This document shows positions 45,272 through 54,663 of a stretch of 64,000 bases of DNA, in pieces. Origin of the DNA: Marinospirillum sp031581385 (lineage in GTDB: Bacteria; Pseudomonadota; Gammaproteobacteria; Pseudomonadales; Halomonadaceae). The stretch lies in assembly GCF_044810985.1 (NCBI RefSeq), contig NZ_CP085242.1, positions 186,001-250,000 on the forward strand, read 5' to 3'. Under the pieces are notes generated by a model. It searched no databases. It was not told where the DNA came from and saw nothing but the letters and a program-made list of their open reading frames with translations. Each line of letters opens with the position of its first letter. Within the stretch, counting starts at the first letter, position 1. The position numbers and the translations under genes were made by a program.

Positions 45272-46233
45272 TTCTGCCAGAGGTGGGCCTGGTTGCGGCC
45301 TGAATTCTTGGCCTGATACAGGGCCTGGTCGGCTCTTTCCAGCCACTGGCTGGCAGAAACCAGGTCGGGAGAAAAAACGCTGACGCCCAGGCTGATGGTA
45401 ACCTGCAGGGTCAGATCCTCGTATTCAACCTGGGTGGACTCCAGGGTTTTACGCAACCTTTCGGCCACTCCCAGAGCACCTTCGGCGGGGGTGTCCGGCA
45501 GCAGCAGAACAAATTCCTCACCTCCATAACGGCCTGCAAAGTCGGTTTCCCGCGCCGTACTTCTCAGCAATTGGGCAACGCGGCGGATCACTTCATCACC
45601 CGCCTGGTGGCCATAGGTGTCATTGACGGGTTTGAAGTGATCAATATCAAAGATAATCAGGCTGGATTCACCGCCACTGCGTTGTCCACGCAGAAACTCC
45701 TGGTTCAGGCATTCTTCCCAGTAACCCCGGTTGAGCAGTTCCGTTAAGCGATCTGTACGACTCAGGCGGGCCAGCTCCTGGTTGGCTGCTTCCAGTTGCA
45801 GTTTGCTGATGGCATTTTCAGTCGCATCATAAACCAGCAGACAGACCTGGGCGGTGGTGTTGTCGGCGCCCTGAAGCGGCATCAGGGTCAGATTCTGGTA
45901 CATCAACTCAGAACCCCCTGTCAGCGGGCGATAACTTTTGAAGTCAAACAGGCGTGGGCGCTGTTCCCAGGTGGAGTAGGCCGGGCTGCCCAGCTTGAAA
46001 GTGGCATCCAGCTTGCGTTGCAGCCAGGCTTGGGGAAGATGGGGGAAAAGCTGATAGAGATTGTTGCCCAGCGCTTGACTGCTGCGGATGCCGGAATGGT
46101 TTTCCATGAAGCTGTTCCAGAGCAGGATTTTATTGTCACTGTCCAGAACCACCAGACCCACATCCACGGTTTGCAGCATCTGAACCATCCAGTGCATGTC
46201 GGTGAGCTCTGAATCTTTTTCCTGTGCGGTCAT
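45259..46233 (-). CDS. PAS-GGDEF diguanylate cyclase
   Basis: 324 residues. An N-terminal PAS domain (about 12-125: MLQTVDVGLVVLDSDNKI) is followed by a short coiled linker and a GGDEF domain (about 150-315) with the active-site motif GGEEF in RYGGEEFVLL and a complete inhibitory RxxD site (RETD) five residues before it. It should make c-di-GMP with product inhibition. It overlaps the response-regulator gene upstream by 4 bases and is probably controlled by it or works in the same pathway. Confidence 0.93.
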   Translation of the reverse strand: MTAQEKDSELTDMHWMVQMLQTVDVGLVVLDSDNKILLWNSFMENHSGIRSSQALGNNLYQLFPHLPQAWLQRKLDATFKLGSPAYSTWEQRPRLFDFKSYRPLTGGSELMYQNLTLMPLQGADNTTAQVCLLVYDATENAISKLQLEAANQELARLSRTDRLTELLNRGYWEECLNQEFLRGQRSGGESSLIIFDIDHFKPVNDTYGHQAGDEVIRRVAQLLRSTARETDFAGRYGGEEFVLLLPDTPAEGALGVAERLRKTLESTQVEYEDLTLQVTISLGVSVFSPDLVSASQWLERADQALYQAKNSGRNQAHLWQNQKK

Positions 46234-47225
46234 TGTAAATATCCAGTGCGTTCGGTCAGGGCGGGTAGAGAGTCTTCAGTAAACATCAGGAGTAGATCAC
46301 ATTCGATGTTTTGTCCAGGCAGATGATAATCAATTTCCACGGCCAGAATTTTCTGACTGTGCCAGCTGGTTTGCAACAGCTGACTGAGTGGCTGACTGCG
46401 CCCCAGAATGATCGGGTGCCCGAGGCTGAACTGAATATCCAGCTGCCTGGCAAAACCTTTCAGGCAGGCCCCGCTCAAAAGCCCGGCCAGATCCGTGAGC
46501 ACTTCCAACTGGTTGTTGCTGTCCGGGCTCTGGGTTTCCGGTAACAGGCGGGTGACGGCAGGCAGGCTGCGATCATCCAGCAGCACCAGTGCCTCTCCGG
46601 CAATACCGGCACCATTGAACCCCTGGGAAATCGCTGACACGCTGTCCAGCCTGCGTGCAGCCAGTTGTTCGGGCAGGTGGCTATAATTCAGCAAATGCAC
46701 CTTGGGCACAGGCAGATGGATGAAGGTATCCAGCAGATCCCCCAGCAGTTTGCCCGCCTGGCCCATGGCAATATTGACGGTTTCCTGAATCAGGTCGGTC
46801 AGTTCCAGTTGCTGGTTGTTAAAGCGTGCCAGCTCTTCGGGTGTTTGTGGCTGCGTGGAGCTGATGATGCCGTAATTGCTCAGGATGCCGGTGATGATTT
46901 CAGTGTTGATGGGTTTTTGTATGAAATCCAGAGCACCCAGAGCCATGACCCTGTGGTGCGCTTCGGGCTGGATGTCCCCTGAAACCACCAGAACCAGGCT
47001 GGAAAGATCTTCCTTGCGGATGGTTTCCAGAACCTGGTAACCATCCATCACCGGCATGTTGAGATCCAGAAACAGGAGATCACCCTTGCCTGCGTGGATC
47101 GCATCCAGGGCTTCCTGTCCATTGGCTGCAAAGGTGATTTCAACATCCCAACCGCCCGGCAGGGATCGGGCCAGCTGTTTGCGTGCCATAGCCGAGTCAT
47201 CACAGATGATCACCGGTAGGGTCAT
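46230..47225 (-). CDS. Response regulator with CheC-like output domain
   Basis: 331 residues. Receiver domain (1-120) with acidic pair in VIICDDSAMARKQL, phospho-acceptor Asp in LLFLDLNMPVMDG and Lys in FIQKPI. After it a CheC/CheX-like domain: ELTDLIQETVNIAMGQAGKLL near 147 and a second copy of the pattern in VLTDLAGLLSGACLKGFA near 250. CheC-type domains dephosphorylate CheY-like proteins, so this may be a phosphatase regulator acting on a chemotaxis-type response regulator. Operon with the diguanylate cyclase. Confidence 0.85.
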   Translation of the reverse strand: MTLPVIICDDSAMARKQLARSLPGGWDVEITFAANGQEALDAIHAGKGDLLFLDLNMPVMDGYQVLETIRKEDLSSLVLVVSGDIQPEAHHRVMALGALDFIQKPINTEIITGILSNYGIISSTQPQTPEELARFNNQQLELTDLIQETVNIAMGQAGKLLGDLLDTFIHLPVPKVHLLNYSHLPEQLAARRLDSVSAISQGFNGAGIAGEALVLLDDRSLPAVTRLLPETQSPDSNNQLEVLTDLAGLLSGACLKGFARQLDIQFSLGHPIILGRSQPLSQLLQTSWHSQKILAVEIDYHLPGQNIECDLLLMFTEDSLPALTERTGYLQ

Positions 47226-47321
47226 AGCTTATCCTTGTCTTGTTAGTGGTATAAAAGAGTTACCTTATAGTAGATCCCCGTGTAAGTCATCTTAACCCGA
47301 TTTACAGCCAGCTTTTGTGAC

Positions 47322-48821
47322 CTAGTTCAAGGTCAGCCAGGTTGCCTTGATTTCCGTGTATTTATCAAAAGCATGCAGGGATTTGTCACGGCCGTTACCG
47401 GATTGTTTGAAACCTCCGAAGGGGGCGGTCATGTCACCACCGTCGTAGTTGTTGATCCAGACACTGCCAGCCCGTAAAGCCTGGGCGGTTTTATGGGCCT
47501 TGTTGATGTCGGAAGTCCAGACGGCTGCTGCCAACCCATAGATGCTGTCATTGGCCAGGGCGACAGCTTCTTCGGGCGTATCAAAACTGATTACGGCAAG
47601 CACCGGGCCGAACACCTCTTCCCTGGCCAGTCGCATGGCATTCTTGACCCCTGTAAAGATAGTTGGCTGGGCAAAGTAACCCCCGGATTCCGGCTTGACG
47701 GCCTGGCCGCCAGTTGTAAGCTGGGCACCTTCCTGTTGGGCTGTTGCGATGTAATCCAGAACTTTGCTGAATTGTTGCTGGTCAACGATGGCTCCAAAAG
47801 TCGTGGCCGGATCAAGAGGGTCACCCGGTTGCCACTTCTGCAGGGCCTGTTTGACCTTTTCGGTGAATTCATCATGGATGCTGGATTCAACCAGAAGGCG
47901 GGTTCCTGCGGTGCAGACCTGTCCCTGGTTGAAGGCAATGGCCTGGGCAGCGGCCCTGGCAGCCTTATCGAGGTCCGGGGCATCGGCAAAAACAATATTG
48001 GGGCTTTTGCCACCGGCTTCCAGCCAGACCCGCTTCATGTTGGATTCGCCGGAATACACCAAAAGCTGCTTGGCAGTGGCTGTAGAGCCGGTGAAAGCCA
48101 GGCAGTCAACATCCGGGTGCAGGGCCAGGGCGCGGCCTACCGAAGAACCAAAACCGGGCAGAACATTGAAAACCCCATCGGGAATACCGGCCTGTTGGGC
48201 CAGTTCGGCGATCCGCAAAGCTGAAAGAGGCGATTTTTCTGAAGGCTTGAGAATCACTGAATTACCGGCAGCCAGGGCCGGAGCAAACTTCCAGCTGGCC
48301 ATGAGTAGCGGAAAATTCCAGGGCACAATACAGGCGACAACACCTATCGGCTCGCGGGTGATCATGCCGATCTGGTTGCTGGCTGTGGGTGCTATTTCAC
48401 CATAAACCTTGTCGATGGCCTCAGCAGTCCAACTAAGGGTTTGGGCCGCACCGGGAATATCCACCGCCTGTGAAAAACGGATGGGCTTGCCCATATCCAG
48501 AGTTTCCAGCAAGGCCAGTTCATCACGGTTGGCTTTTATAAGGTCGGCAAATCGAAGCAGAATTTTCTTGCGTTTGGCCGGTGGCAGGTCACGCCAGACA
48601 CCGGTTTCAAAGGCCTCTCTGGCTGCGCCGACGGCCTGGTGGGCATCTTCTTCCTGGCAACTGGCAACATCCGTCAGTTTGCGACCATCCAGAGGGCTTT
48701 CACAGGCAAAGGTGGCACCACTCAGTGCATCCACATACTGGCCGTTGATAAAGGCCTGGTGGGGTAGTGTCAGGGAATCCGCGAGGGCGCGCCATTTATC
48801 TGCAGTTGTAGGTGAGGTCAT
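47322..48821 (-). CDS. NAD(P)-dependent aldehyde dehydrogenase (PuuC/KauB type)
   Basis: 499 residues. Catalytic Cys in FNQGQVCTAGTRLLVE near residue 302, general-base Glu in WLEAGGKSPN near 268, and cofactor segment VVACIVPWNFPLLMASWKFAPALAAGN near 160. C-terminal WINNYDGGDMTAPFGGFKQSGNGRD is like the gamma-glutamyl-aminobutyraldehyde and related amino-aldehyde dehydrogenases. Stands alone, so the exact substrate is open. Confidence 0.9.
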   Translation of the reverse strand: MTSPTTADKWRALADSLTLPHQAFINGQYVDALSGATFACESPLDGRKLTDVASCQEEDAHQAVGAAREAFETGVWRDLPPAKRKKILLRFADLIKANRDELALLETLDMGKPIRFSQAVDIPGAAQTLSWTAEAIDKVYGEIAPTASNQIGMITREPIGVVACIVPWNFPLLMASWKFAPALAAGNSVILKPSEKSPLSALRIAELAQQAGIPDGVFNVLPGFGSSVGRALALHPDVDCLAFTGSTATAKQLLVYSGESNMKRVWLEAGGKSPNIVFADAPDLDKAARAAAQAIAFNQGQVCTAGTRLLVESSIHDEFTEKVKQALQKWQPGDPLDPATTFGAIVDQQQFSKVLDYIATAQQEGAQLTTGGQAVKPESGGYFAQPTIFTGVKNAMRLAREEVFGPVLAVISFDTPEEAVALANDSIYGLAAAVWTSDINKAHKTAQALRAGSVWINNYDGGDMTAPFGGFKQSGNGRDKSLHAFDKYTEIKATWLTLN

Positions 48822-48890
48822 GCTTGTCTCCGGTTATTGTTATCTGCTGATTATGCTAAAGCATTCAGCCGGAATTTTCAGGAGGCATAA

Positions 48891-48919
48891 AAAAACCCGG
48901 CCACCAGGGCCGGGTTTTT
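48891..48919 (-). terminator. sodB terminator
   Basis: AAAAACCCGGCC (48891-48902) / GGCCGGGTTTTT (48908-48919) with a 5-base loop, 15 bases after the sodB stop on the minus strand, followed by a long T run on that strand. Confidence 0.93.
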
Positions 48920-48934
48920 GCAGGCTGTGAAAGC

Positions 48935-49519
48935 TTAGCCAGCGAAGTTCTTGTTGACGAAGTCCCAGTTGGCCAGGGCCCAGAAGGCTTTCAGGTAGTT
49001 GGGACGAGAGTTGCGGTGGTCGATGTAGTAGGCATGTTCCCAGACATCAACGGTCAGCAGGGCTGTTTTGCCATCGGTCATGGGCGTGCCAGCATTGGAG
49101 GTGTTGACGATTTCCAGGTCGCCGGAAGCATTCTTGACCAGCCAGGTCCAGCCGGAACCAAAGTTGTTGGCGGCTTTGTCTTCAAATTCTTTCTGGAAGT
49201 CTTCAAAAGAACCCCACTTGGCTTTAATGGCATCAGCCACAGCACCAGTAGGCTCGCCACCGCCATTAGGGCTCAGGCAGTTCCAGAAGAAAGTGTGGTT
49301 CCAGACCTGGGCTGAGTTGTTGAACAGTGGGCCGGGTTCAGCTGCCTTGATGATTTCTTCCAGGCTTTTGCCCTCAAGATCGGTACCGGAGATCAGGCCA
49401 TTCAGCTTGGTGACATAGGTGTTGTGGTGTTTGCCGTGGTGGTATTCCAGAGTCTCGGCAGACATGTGCGGTTCCAGTGCATTTTTTTCATACGGCAGTG
49501 CAGGTAGTTCAAAAGCCAT
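48935..49519 (-). CDS. sodB: Superoxide dismutase [Fe]
   Basis: 194 residues. Metal ligands: His in LEYHHGKHHNTYV, His in VWNHTFFWNCL, Asp and His in DVWEHAYYIDHRN. The FeSOD-type residues around VWNHTFFWNCLSPNGGGEPTG are kept. Cytoplasmic removal of superoxide. GGAGA ribosome site upstream; own terminator. Confidence 0.97.
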   Translation of the reverse strand: MAFELPALPYEKNALEPHMSAETLEYHHGKHHNTYVTKLNGLISGTDLEGKSLEEIIKAAEPGPLFNNSAQVWNHTFFWNCLSPNGGGEPTGAVADAIKAKWGSFEDFQKEFEDKAANNFGSGWTWLVKNASGDLEIVNTSNAGTPMTDGKTALLTVDVWEHAYYIDHRNSRPNYLKAFWALANWDFVNKNFAG

Positions 49520-49643
49520 GGTTAGGTCTCCTTATTAATAGTGCTCAAAAAATGAGCTTTACTCATCAAAGCTTTGTTAAAACTTAATACTGGTGACAGC
49601 GGCAACTAATTTCAACCGCTATCTGATACAAATCAATGAAAAC

Positions 49644-49657
49644 ATTGAGAATCATAG
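49644..49657. promoter_or_regulatory. Possible Fur box in the sodB upstream spacer
   Basis: ATTGAGAATCATAG resembles the Fur core AATGAGAATCATTA (11 of 14 positions by eye). It lies 125 bases upstream of sodB. The rest of the 261-base spacer between sodB and the next gene shows no gene. Confidence 0.3.
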
Positions 49658-49780
49658 CACTCAGTTGCTGAAGAGACAAATCCGACTTTTGTACTCAGGT
49701 ATTAGGAATTGAAATGAGGGGTAGCCGCCAGAGCCGACACTTGTCAGAATAACGGCTTTGCTCAACATTTGGTTAAGACA

Positions 49781-50860
49781 ATGCCTGACCGTAAAGAACC
49801 TCGACTCGTTCTTCCCGATGATCCCAAGCCTGAGAAACCTGCTGAAGGCAGAAAGCTCAATGAAGAAAGAAAGCCTACTGGCAGCGAGAAACCCAAAGAG
49901 TCCCAGGCAGCTCCCCTGAACAGAGCCGCTTCCGAAGCGGCGCGTGCCGAAGTTCGGCGGCGTCTGGCGGAGAAAAATGCCGCGCGAGAAGCTGAACAAG
50001 CAAAAGCCAGAGCGGCTTCAGCATCCACTTCAACATCGACATCAACTCCTTCTGGTCAGTCCGAACCCCATTTGGGTGGTTCAGGAGGCGGTGGCGGTAA
50101 TGGCTCTTATCCGGCCCTTCGCGAAGAACCCCCGAGTTCCGGTTTTCCCTGGTTGGCTGCTTTTGCCTTGTTATTGGCGGTTGCGGGTCTGGCCTTCGGC
50201 GGCTGGCAATATCAGCGTGCGGAAAACCAGCAGTCTTCCCTGCACTCACTGGCCAACCGGGTTCAGGAGCTGGAGATTCGGCTCTCAGAAACCGGGCAGG
50301 ACTTGACCGAAGCGGGCAGTACCTTTTCCGATAAGCTGGAATGGGCCGATGATGAAATCCGCAAACTCTGGGTGGTGGCCCATCAGCGTAACCGTCCGGC
50401 GATAGAAGAGCTGGAAACCAACCTGGAAGACCTGCAAAACCAGGTCGCCGAGGTCAGCCGCACTGCCGATGAGGCCAATCAAAAAAGCGATCGGCTGGGG
50501 TCACGCTTGAACCAGCAGGCAAGCGAGCTGGAAGAGCAGCTAACCAGCCTGTCCCGCGAGGTTGAAAGCTACTCCAGCCGTCTGGCAGAAGTCAGCCTGA
50601 CCACTTCCACCCTGACTCAGCAATTGCGTGATCAGGATAGCCGTGAACAGGTGACTGCTTTGCGCAAAGACCTGCAGGGCCTGACCACCCAGGTCACCGA
50701 TCTGGCCGGTCAACAAACGCCAGAAGTGCCTGAAAACCTGGAAGAGCGCCTGGCTGAATACGATGAAATTTTGGCCTCCCTGGAAGCCAGTCGCAGTCAA
50801 CTGACCAGCCGGGTGACCCGCTTGATGGATGATGTGCGCGAATTACAACAGAGCCGTTAG
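49781..50860 (+). CDS. Membrane-anchored coiled-coil protein, unknown function
   Basis: 359 residues from the ATG at 49781 (a TTG four codons earlier is possible). Layout: charged Pro/Lys/Glu-rich cytoplasmic part (1-115, with a Gly-rich stretch near 105-112), one membrane helix (about 124-142, FPWLAAFALLLAVAGLAFGG), then a long coiled coil to the end (about 150-355: repeating Glu/Leu/Gln heptads). The layout resembles envelope or division-linked proteins with a periplasmic coiled coil; I recognise no specific family. Confidence 0.75.
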   Translation: MPDRKEPRLVLPDDPKPEKPAEGRKLNEERKPTGSEKPKESQAAPLNRAASEAARAEVRRRLAEKNAAREAEQAKARAASASTSTSTSTPSGQSEPHLGGSGGGGGNGSYPALREEPPSSGFPWLAAFALLLAVAGLAFGGWQYQRAENQQSSLHSLANRVQELEIRLSETGQDLTEAGSTFSDKLEWADDEIRKLWVVAHQRNRPAIEELETNLEDLQNQVAEVSRTADEANQKSDRLGSRLNQQASELEEQLTSLSREVESYSSRLAEVSLTTSTLTQQLRDQDSREQVTALRKDLQGLTTQVTDLAGQQTPEVPENLEERLAEYDEILASLEASRSQLTSRVTRLMDDVRELQQSR

Positions 50861-50943
50861 TCGCCAGCGGGTAAACTTGCTATCATACGCCGCCTGCTAC
50901 AGGAAAGAGTTCAACATTTACTTATCAATTTTGAGGTCGCGTT

Positions 50944-52347
50944 TTGACAAATTCGTCTGCCGCATCTTCTGGAAACAATGCATCCACCAGCAAGGCGCCG
51001 CCCAAGCGTCGGCGTCGTCGCAACCCGCCCAAGCGTTCTGCCGGTCGTCGTAACTCACCCGCTGCTCGTCAGAACAGCGGCAGCGTTGCGGATATTTTCA
51101 AAGAGCGTCAGGAGAAAGCCAAGGCAGCCCTGGGCGACTGGACACTGGATCAGTTTCCGGTGCCCGAGCAGGAAGGCAAGGTGCGTTTCCATGATTTCAA
51201 CCTGCCTCTGCCGCTGATGAAATCCATCAGTGACGAAGGTTTCAGCTACTGCACCCCGATCCAGGCCGAGTCCCTGCTTTACACCCTGCACGGCGTGGAT
51301 CTGATCGGTAAAGCCCAGACAGGCACTGGCAAAACCGCTGCTTTTCTGATTGCCATCCTGACTTATCTGCTGGAAGAAGATCTGCCTGAAGGGCGCAAAA
51401 TTGGTGCCCCACGTGCCTTGATTCTGGCTCCCACGCGTGAGTTGGTTCTGCAAATCTGTAAGGATGCAGAAATTCTGATGCGCTACACCCCCTTTAAGCT
51501 TTTGTCCGTGGTGGGGGGTATGGATTACGTCAAACAACGTGATCAACTGCGCAGCGAAGCCATCGATCTGCTGGTGGCAACGCCTGGCCGTTTGCTGGAC
51601 TTCCACAGCAAAAAAGACGTGGATCTGCGTGAAGTGGAAATTCTGGTTTTGGATGAAGCGGATCGTATGCTGGATATGGGCTTTATTCCCGATGTTAAGC
51701 GCATCATTCGCTCCACACCACCCAAGGAAGAACGCCAGACGCTGCTTTATTCCGCGACTTTTACCCAGGATATTCTCAACCTGTCGGCGCAGTGGACGGT
51801 GAACCCGCAGCGCGTGGAAATCGCCACCAAAATTCAGTCAGCCGACAACATTGACCAGCACGCCTTTCTGGTGCCGGACAGTGATAAAACCCGCCTGCTG
51901 ACCCGCCTGATCAAGCACTGGGGTCTGACCAAGGTAATCGTCTTCAGTAATCGCCGGGATACCACCCGCGATGTTTACGAAGCCCTGAAAAAATCCGGGG
52001 TCAGTGTCGCCATGCTTTCCGGTGAAGTGGAGCAGAAAAAACGCATCTCCACGCTGGAAAACTTCCGGGAAGGCAAAATCGAAGTGCTGGTCGCCACGGA
52101 TGTTGCAGGCCGCGGGATTCATATTGATGACGTCAGCCATGTTATCAACTATACCCTGCCCGAAGACCCTGAAGACTATGTGCACCGCATTGGTCGTACT
52201 GGTCGTGCTGGCGCTATGGGCACCTCCATCAGCTTTATCGGTGAAGAAGATGCCTTTGCACTGCCTGCCGTTGAAGAATACACCAAGAGCAAACTGCCTT
52301 GTGTGCATCCTCCCCAGGAGTTGATGCAAGAAGACGAGGGTGCATGA
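50944..52347 (+). CDS. rhlB: DEAD-box RNA helicase RhlB
   Basis: 467 residues from a TTG start seven bases after GAGG; no ATG in frame gives a full-length protein. A basic, Arg-rich N-terminal tail (20-45) precedes the helicase core: Q motif with YCTPIQAESL, AQTGTGKT near 123, PTRELVLQI, DEADRMLDMGF, SAT, and HRIGRTGRAG near 420. RhlB unwinds structured RNA for the degradosome. The C terminus runs into dinG by 4 bases. Confidence 0.93.
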   Translation: MTNSSAASSGNNASTSKAPPKRRRRRNPPKRSAGRRNSPAARQNSGSVADIFKERQEKAKAALGDWTLDQFPVPEQEGKVRFHDFNLPLPLMKSISDEGFSYCTPIQAESLLYTLHGVDLIGKAQTGTGKTAAFLIAILTYLLEEDLPEGRKIGAPRALILAPTRELVLQICKDAEILMRYTPFKLLSVVGGMDYVKQRDQLRSEAIDLLVATPGRLLDFHSKKDVDLREVEILVLDEADRMLDMGFIPDVKRIIRSTPPKEERQTLLYSATFTQDILNLSAQWTVNPQRVEIATKIQSADNIDQHAFLVPDSDKTRLLTRLIKHWGLTKVIVFSNRRDTTRDVYEALKKSGVSVAMLSGEVEQKKRISTLENFREGKIEVLVATDVAGRGIHIDDVSHVINYTLPEDPEDYVHRIGRTGRAGAMGTSISFIGEEDAFALPAVEEYTKSKLPCVHPPQELMQEDEGA

Positions 52348-54497
52348 ACCCGGAGCAACAAGCATTAATCCAGAAAGCCTATCGGGAGTTTCTGGAAGGT
52401 CGCAAGGTTAAGCCCAGAGGCGGTCAGAAACACATGATCGCCGACATTGCCAAAAGCTTTGCGGCCATTGCCGAAGATGACGAAGGTCATCGCAAGGGCA
52501 ACAATCACCTCATTGCCATAGAAGCAGGTACCGGCACAGGCAAAACCCTGGCCTACCTGCTGGCAACCCTGCCGGTGGCTCAGGCACGCGACAAGCGCCT
52601 GATTATCTCCACAGCCACGGTGGCCCTGCAGGAGCAGTTGCTGCTCAGGGATCTGCCTGATCTGAAAAGCCTCACCTCGCTGGAATTCAACTTTGCCCTG
52701 GCCAAAGGCCGGGGTCGTTATCTGTGCACCTCCCAGTTGAGCAAGGTGGCGGCCAGCCTGCGCTCATCAGAACCTGAAGACGACAATCCCACCCTGAGCC
52801 TGTTTGAAAAGGAACTCATGGCGGCACCGGGAGCCAGTGACGAAGACCTGATGACACGCCTGGTGGATGATTTTGCCAGCGGCCGCTGGAGTGGCGACAG
52901 AGATAGCCTCAAGGAAGCCGTTCCCAATGAACTCTGGGAGCGGCTGACCACAGATCACCAGCGTTGCAGCAATCGCCGCTGCCCGCATTTTGCCGCAGCC
53001 TGCCCTTTCTACAATGCCCGCCGGGAACTGGATCAGGCCGATGTGATTGTTGCCAACCATGATCTGGTGCTGGCGGATCTCGCTCTGGGTGGGGGCGTTA
53101 TCCTGCCGGCTCCCGAGCAAAGCTACTATGTTTTTGATGAAGCCCATCACCTGCCCGACAAGGCCATCAGTCACTTTGCGGCCACCTTTCGCTTTAATGC
53201 CAGTCTTAAATGGCTGCAACTGCTGAAAAAATCCCAACCGGATCTGCTCAAGGCGGTGGTCGCCAGCCCTTCAGCCACCAGCCAACTGAATCAACTGGTC
53301 AATCCGGTGGATGATCTGGTGCGCGATCTGGGGATGCTCTATGCCCAACTACGCGACAAGATCAATTTTCAGGAAGGTTACAACCGCTCGGCACCTGTGC
53401 ATCGTTGGCCCCAGGGCCAGTTGCCGGAAGGGGTGCGGGAATTTGCCGGACAGTTGCTGATTCACTTTTCCAGTCTGTGCCGCAATCTGGAAAGCCTGGT
53501 CAACCAACTCAGGGATGCTCAGGACCCGGACAAGAACACCAGCCTGGATGCCGACATCGCCTCCGAATGGCAGCCCTTGCTGGCGCTTCTGCACGCCCGC
53601 GCTTTGGCTGCTCACCAGCTCTGGAGCCTCTGTGCCGAGCCTGACCCTGAAGGTCGCCCGCCGCATGCCCGCTGGCTGACCCTGCACCGCCAGGCCGAAG
53701 GGGAAGAGGATCTGGAGCTTTCCGCCAGCCCGGTGACGGCTGCCGGGGATCTGGCCTATCGCCTCTGGTCACGCTGTTTTGGCAGCACCCTGACTTCCGC
53801 GACCCTGACCGCACTGGGCAAGTTTGATCGCCTCAAGCATCGCTCTGGTCTGGCCGATTCCACCCTCTGTAAAAGCTACCCCAGTCCCTTTGACTACCCG
53901 CGCCTGGGCGTACTGGAAGTACCCAAACAAGCCTGTGATCCCAGCCAGCAGCAGGCCCACACGGAAGCGATTCTGGATTATGTGGAAACCGAACTGAATC
54001 ATCCCCAGGCGGCCGCTCTGGTGCTCTTCTCCTCGCGCCGCCAGATGAATGAAGTCTATGATGGCCTTCCATCCCAGCTGAAGCGCATTACCCTCACCCA
54101 GGATCAGCTCTCCAAGAATCGCCTGATTGAAAAACACCGCACCCAGGTGGACGCCAGCAAACCCAGCATCATCTTTGGCCTGGCCTCCCTGGCTGAAGGC
54201 ATCGACCTGCCCGGTAAATACCTGACCCACGTCGTCATCGTACGCTTACCCTTCTCCACCCCCGATGATCCAGTGGATGCCACCCTCGCAGAATGGATCG
54301 AAGCCAGCGGCGGCAATCCCTTTATGCAAATCACCGTACCCGATGCCAGCATCCGCCTGGTACAAGCCTGTGGCCGACTGATACGCAAGGAAGACGACGA
54401 AGGCAAAGTCACCCTGCTCGACCGACGCATCCTCACCAAACGCTACGGCAGCCAACTGCTCAACAGCCTCCCGCCTTTCAAACGGCAGCTTTCCTAG
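52344..54497 (+). CDS. dinG: ATP-dependent DNA helicase DinG (iron-sulfur, XPD-like)
   Basis: 717 residues from the ATG overlapping the rhlB stop. Walker A EAGTGTGKTLAY near residue 60; Fe-S cluster cysteines at about 128 (GRYLCTS) and 208, 213 and 220 (RCSNRRCPHFAAAC); DEAH box in FDEAHHLPDK near 268; motif VI in LVQACGRLIRKEDDEG near 672. It unwinds 5'-overhang, R-loop and D-loop substrates. The last housekeeping gene before the accessory region. Confidence 0.95.
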   Translation: MNPEQQALIQKAYREFLEGRKVKPRGGQKHMIADIAKSFAAIAEDDEGHRKGNNHLIAIEAGTGTGKTLAYLLATLPVAQARDKRLIISTATVALQEQLLLRDLPDLKSLTSLEFNFALAKGRGRYLCTSQLSKVAASLRSSEPEDDNPTLSLFEKELMAAPGASDEDLMTRLVDDFASGRWSGDRDSLKEAVPNELWERLTTDHQRCSNRRCPHFAAACPFYNARRELDQADVIVANHDLVLADLALGGGVILPAPEQSYYVFDEAHHLPDKAISHFAATFRFNASLKWLQLLKKSQPDLLKAVVASPSATSQLNQLVNPVDDLVRDLGMLYAQLRDKINFQEGYNRSAPVHRWPQGQLPEGVREFAGQLLIHFSSLCRNLESLVNQLRDAQDPDKNTSLDADIASEWQPLLALLHARALAAHQLWSLCAEPDPEGRPPHARWLTLHRQAEGEEDLELSASPVTAAGDLAYRLWSRCFGSTLTSATLTALGKFDRLKHRSGLADSTLCKSYPSPFDYPRLGVLEVPKQACDPSQQQAHTEAILDYVETELNHPQAAALVLFSSRRQMNEVYDGLPSQLKRITLTQDQLSKNRLIEKHRTQVDASKPSIIFGLASLAEGIDLPGKYLTHVVIVRLPFSTPDDPVDATLAEWIEASGGNPFMQITVPDASIRLVQACGRLIRKEDDEGKVTLLDRRILTKRYGSQLLNSLPPFKRQLS

Positions 54498-54650
54498 ATA
54501 AAACAGCGCCCTGATTTGAAAAACAAGCAAGCACGTTTGCAGCCATAGAGGTGCCCTGAGTCAATGGACATTCGTCAGCGATGGCGGTAATTTGGACGAA
54601 AAATGAGTGTGCTCTTCTGATCAGAGATTTGAGCATGTTTATGAGTAAAT

Positions 54651-54657
54651 GTTAAAG
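54651..54657 (+). other. Core-like site GTTAAAG at the left edge of the cassettes
   Basis: GTTAAAG nearly fits the integron core GTTRRRY. It stands where the first cassette would be joined, seven bases before the first cassette gene's start codon. It could be the remnant of attI or of a lost upstream attC. Confidence 0.4.
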
Positions 54658-54663
54658 GTAAAT

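Noticed and set aside
54498..54650. Integron integrase or attI between dinG and the first cassette
   Set aside because: The 150 bases hold no open frame of integrase size and no clear attI beyond GTTAAAG.
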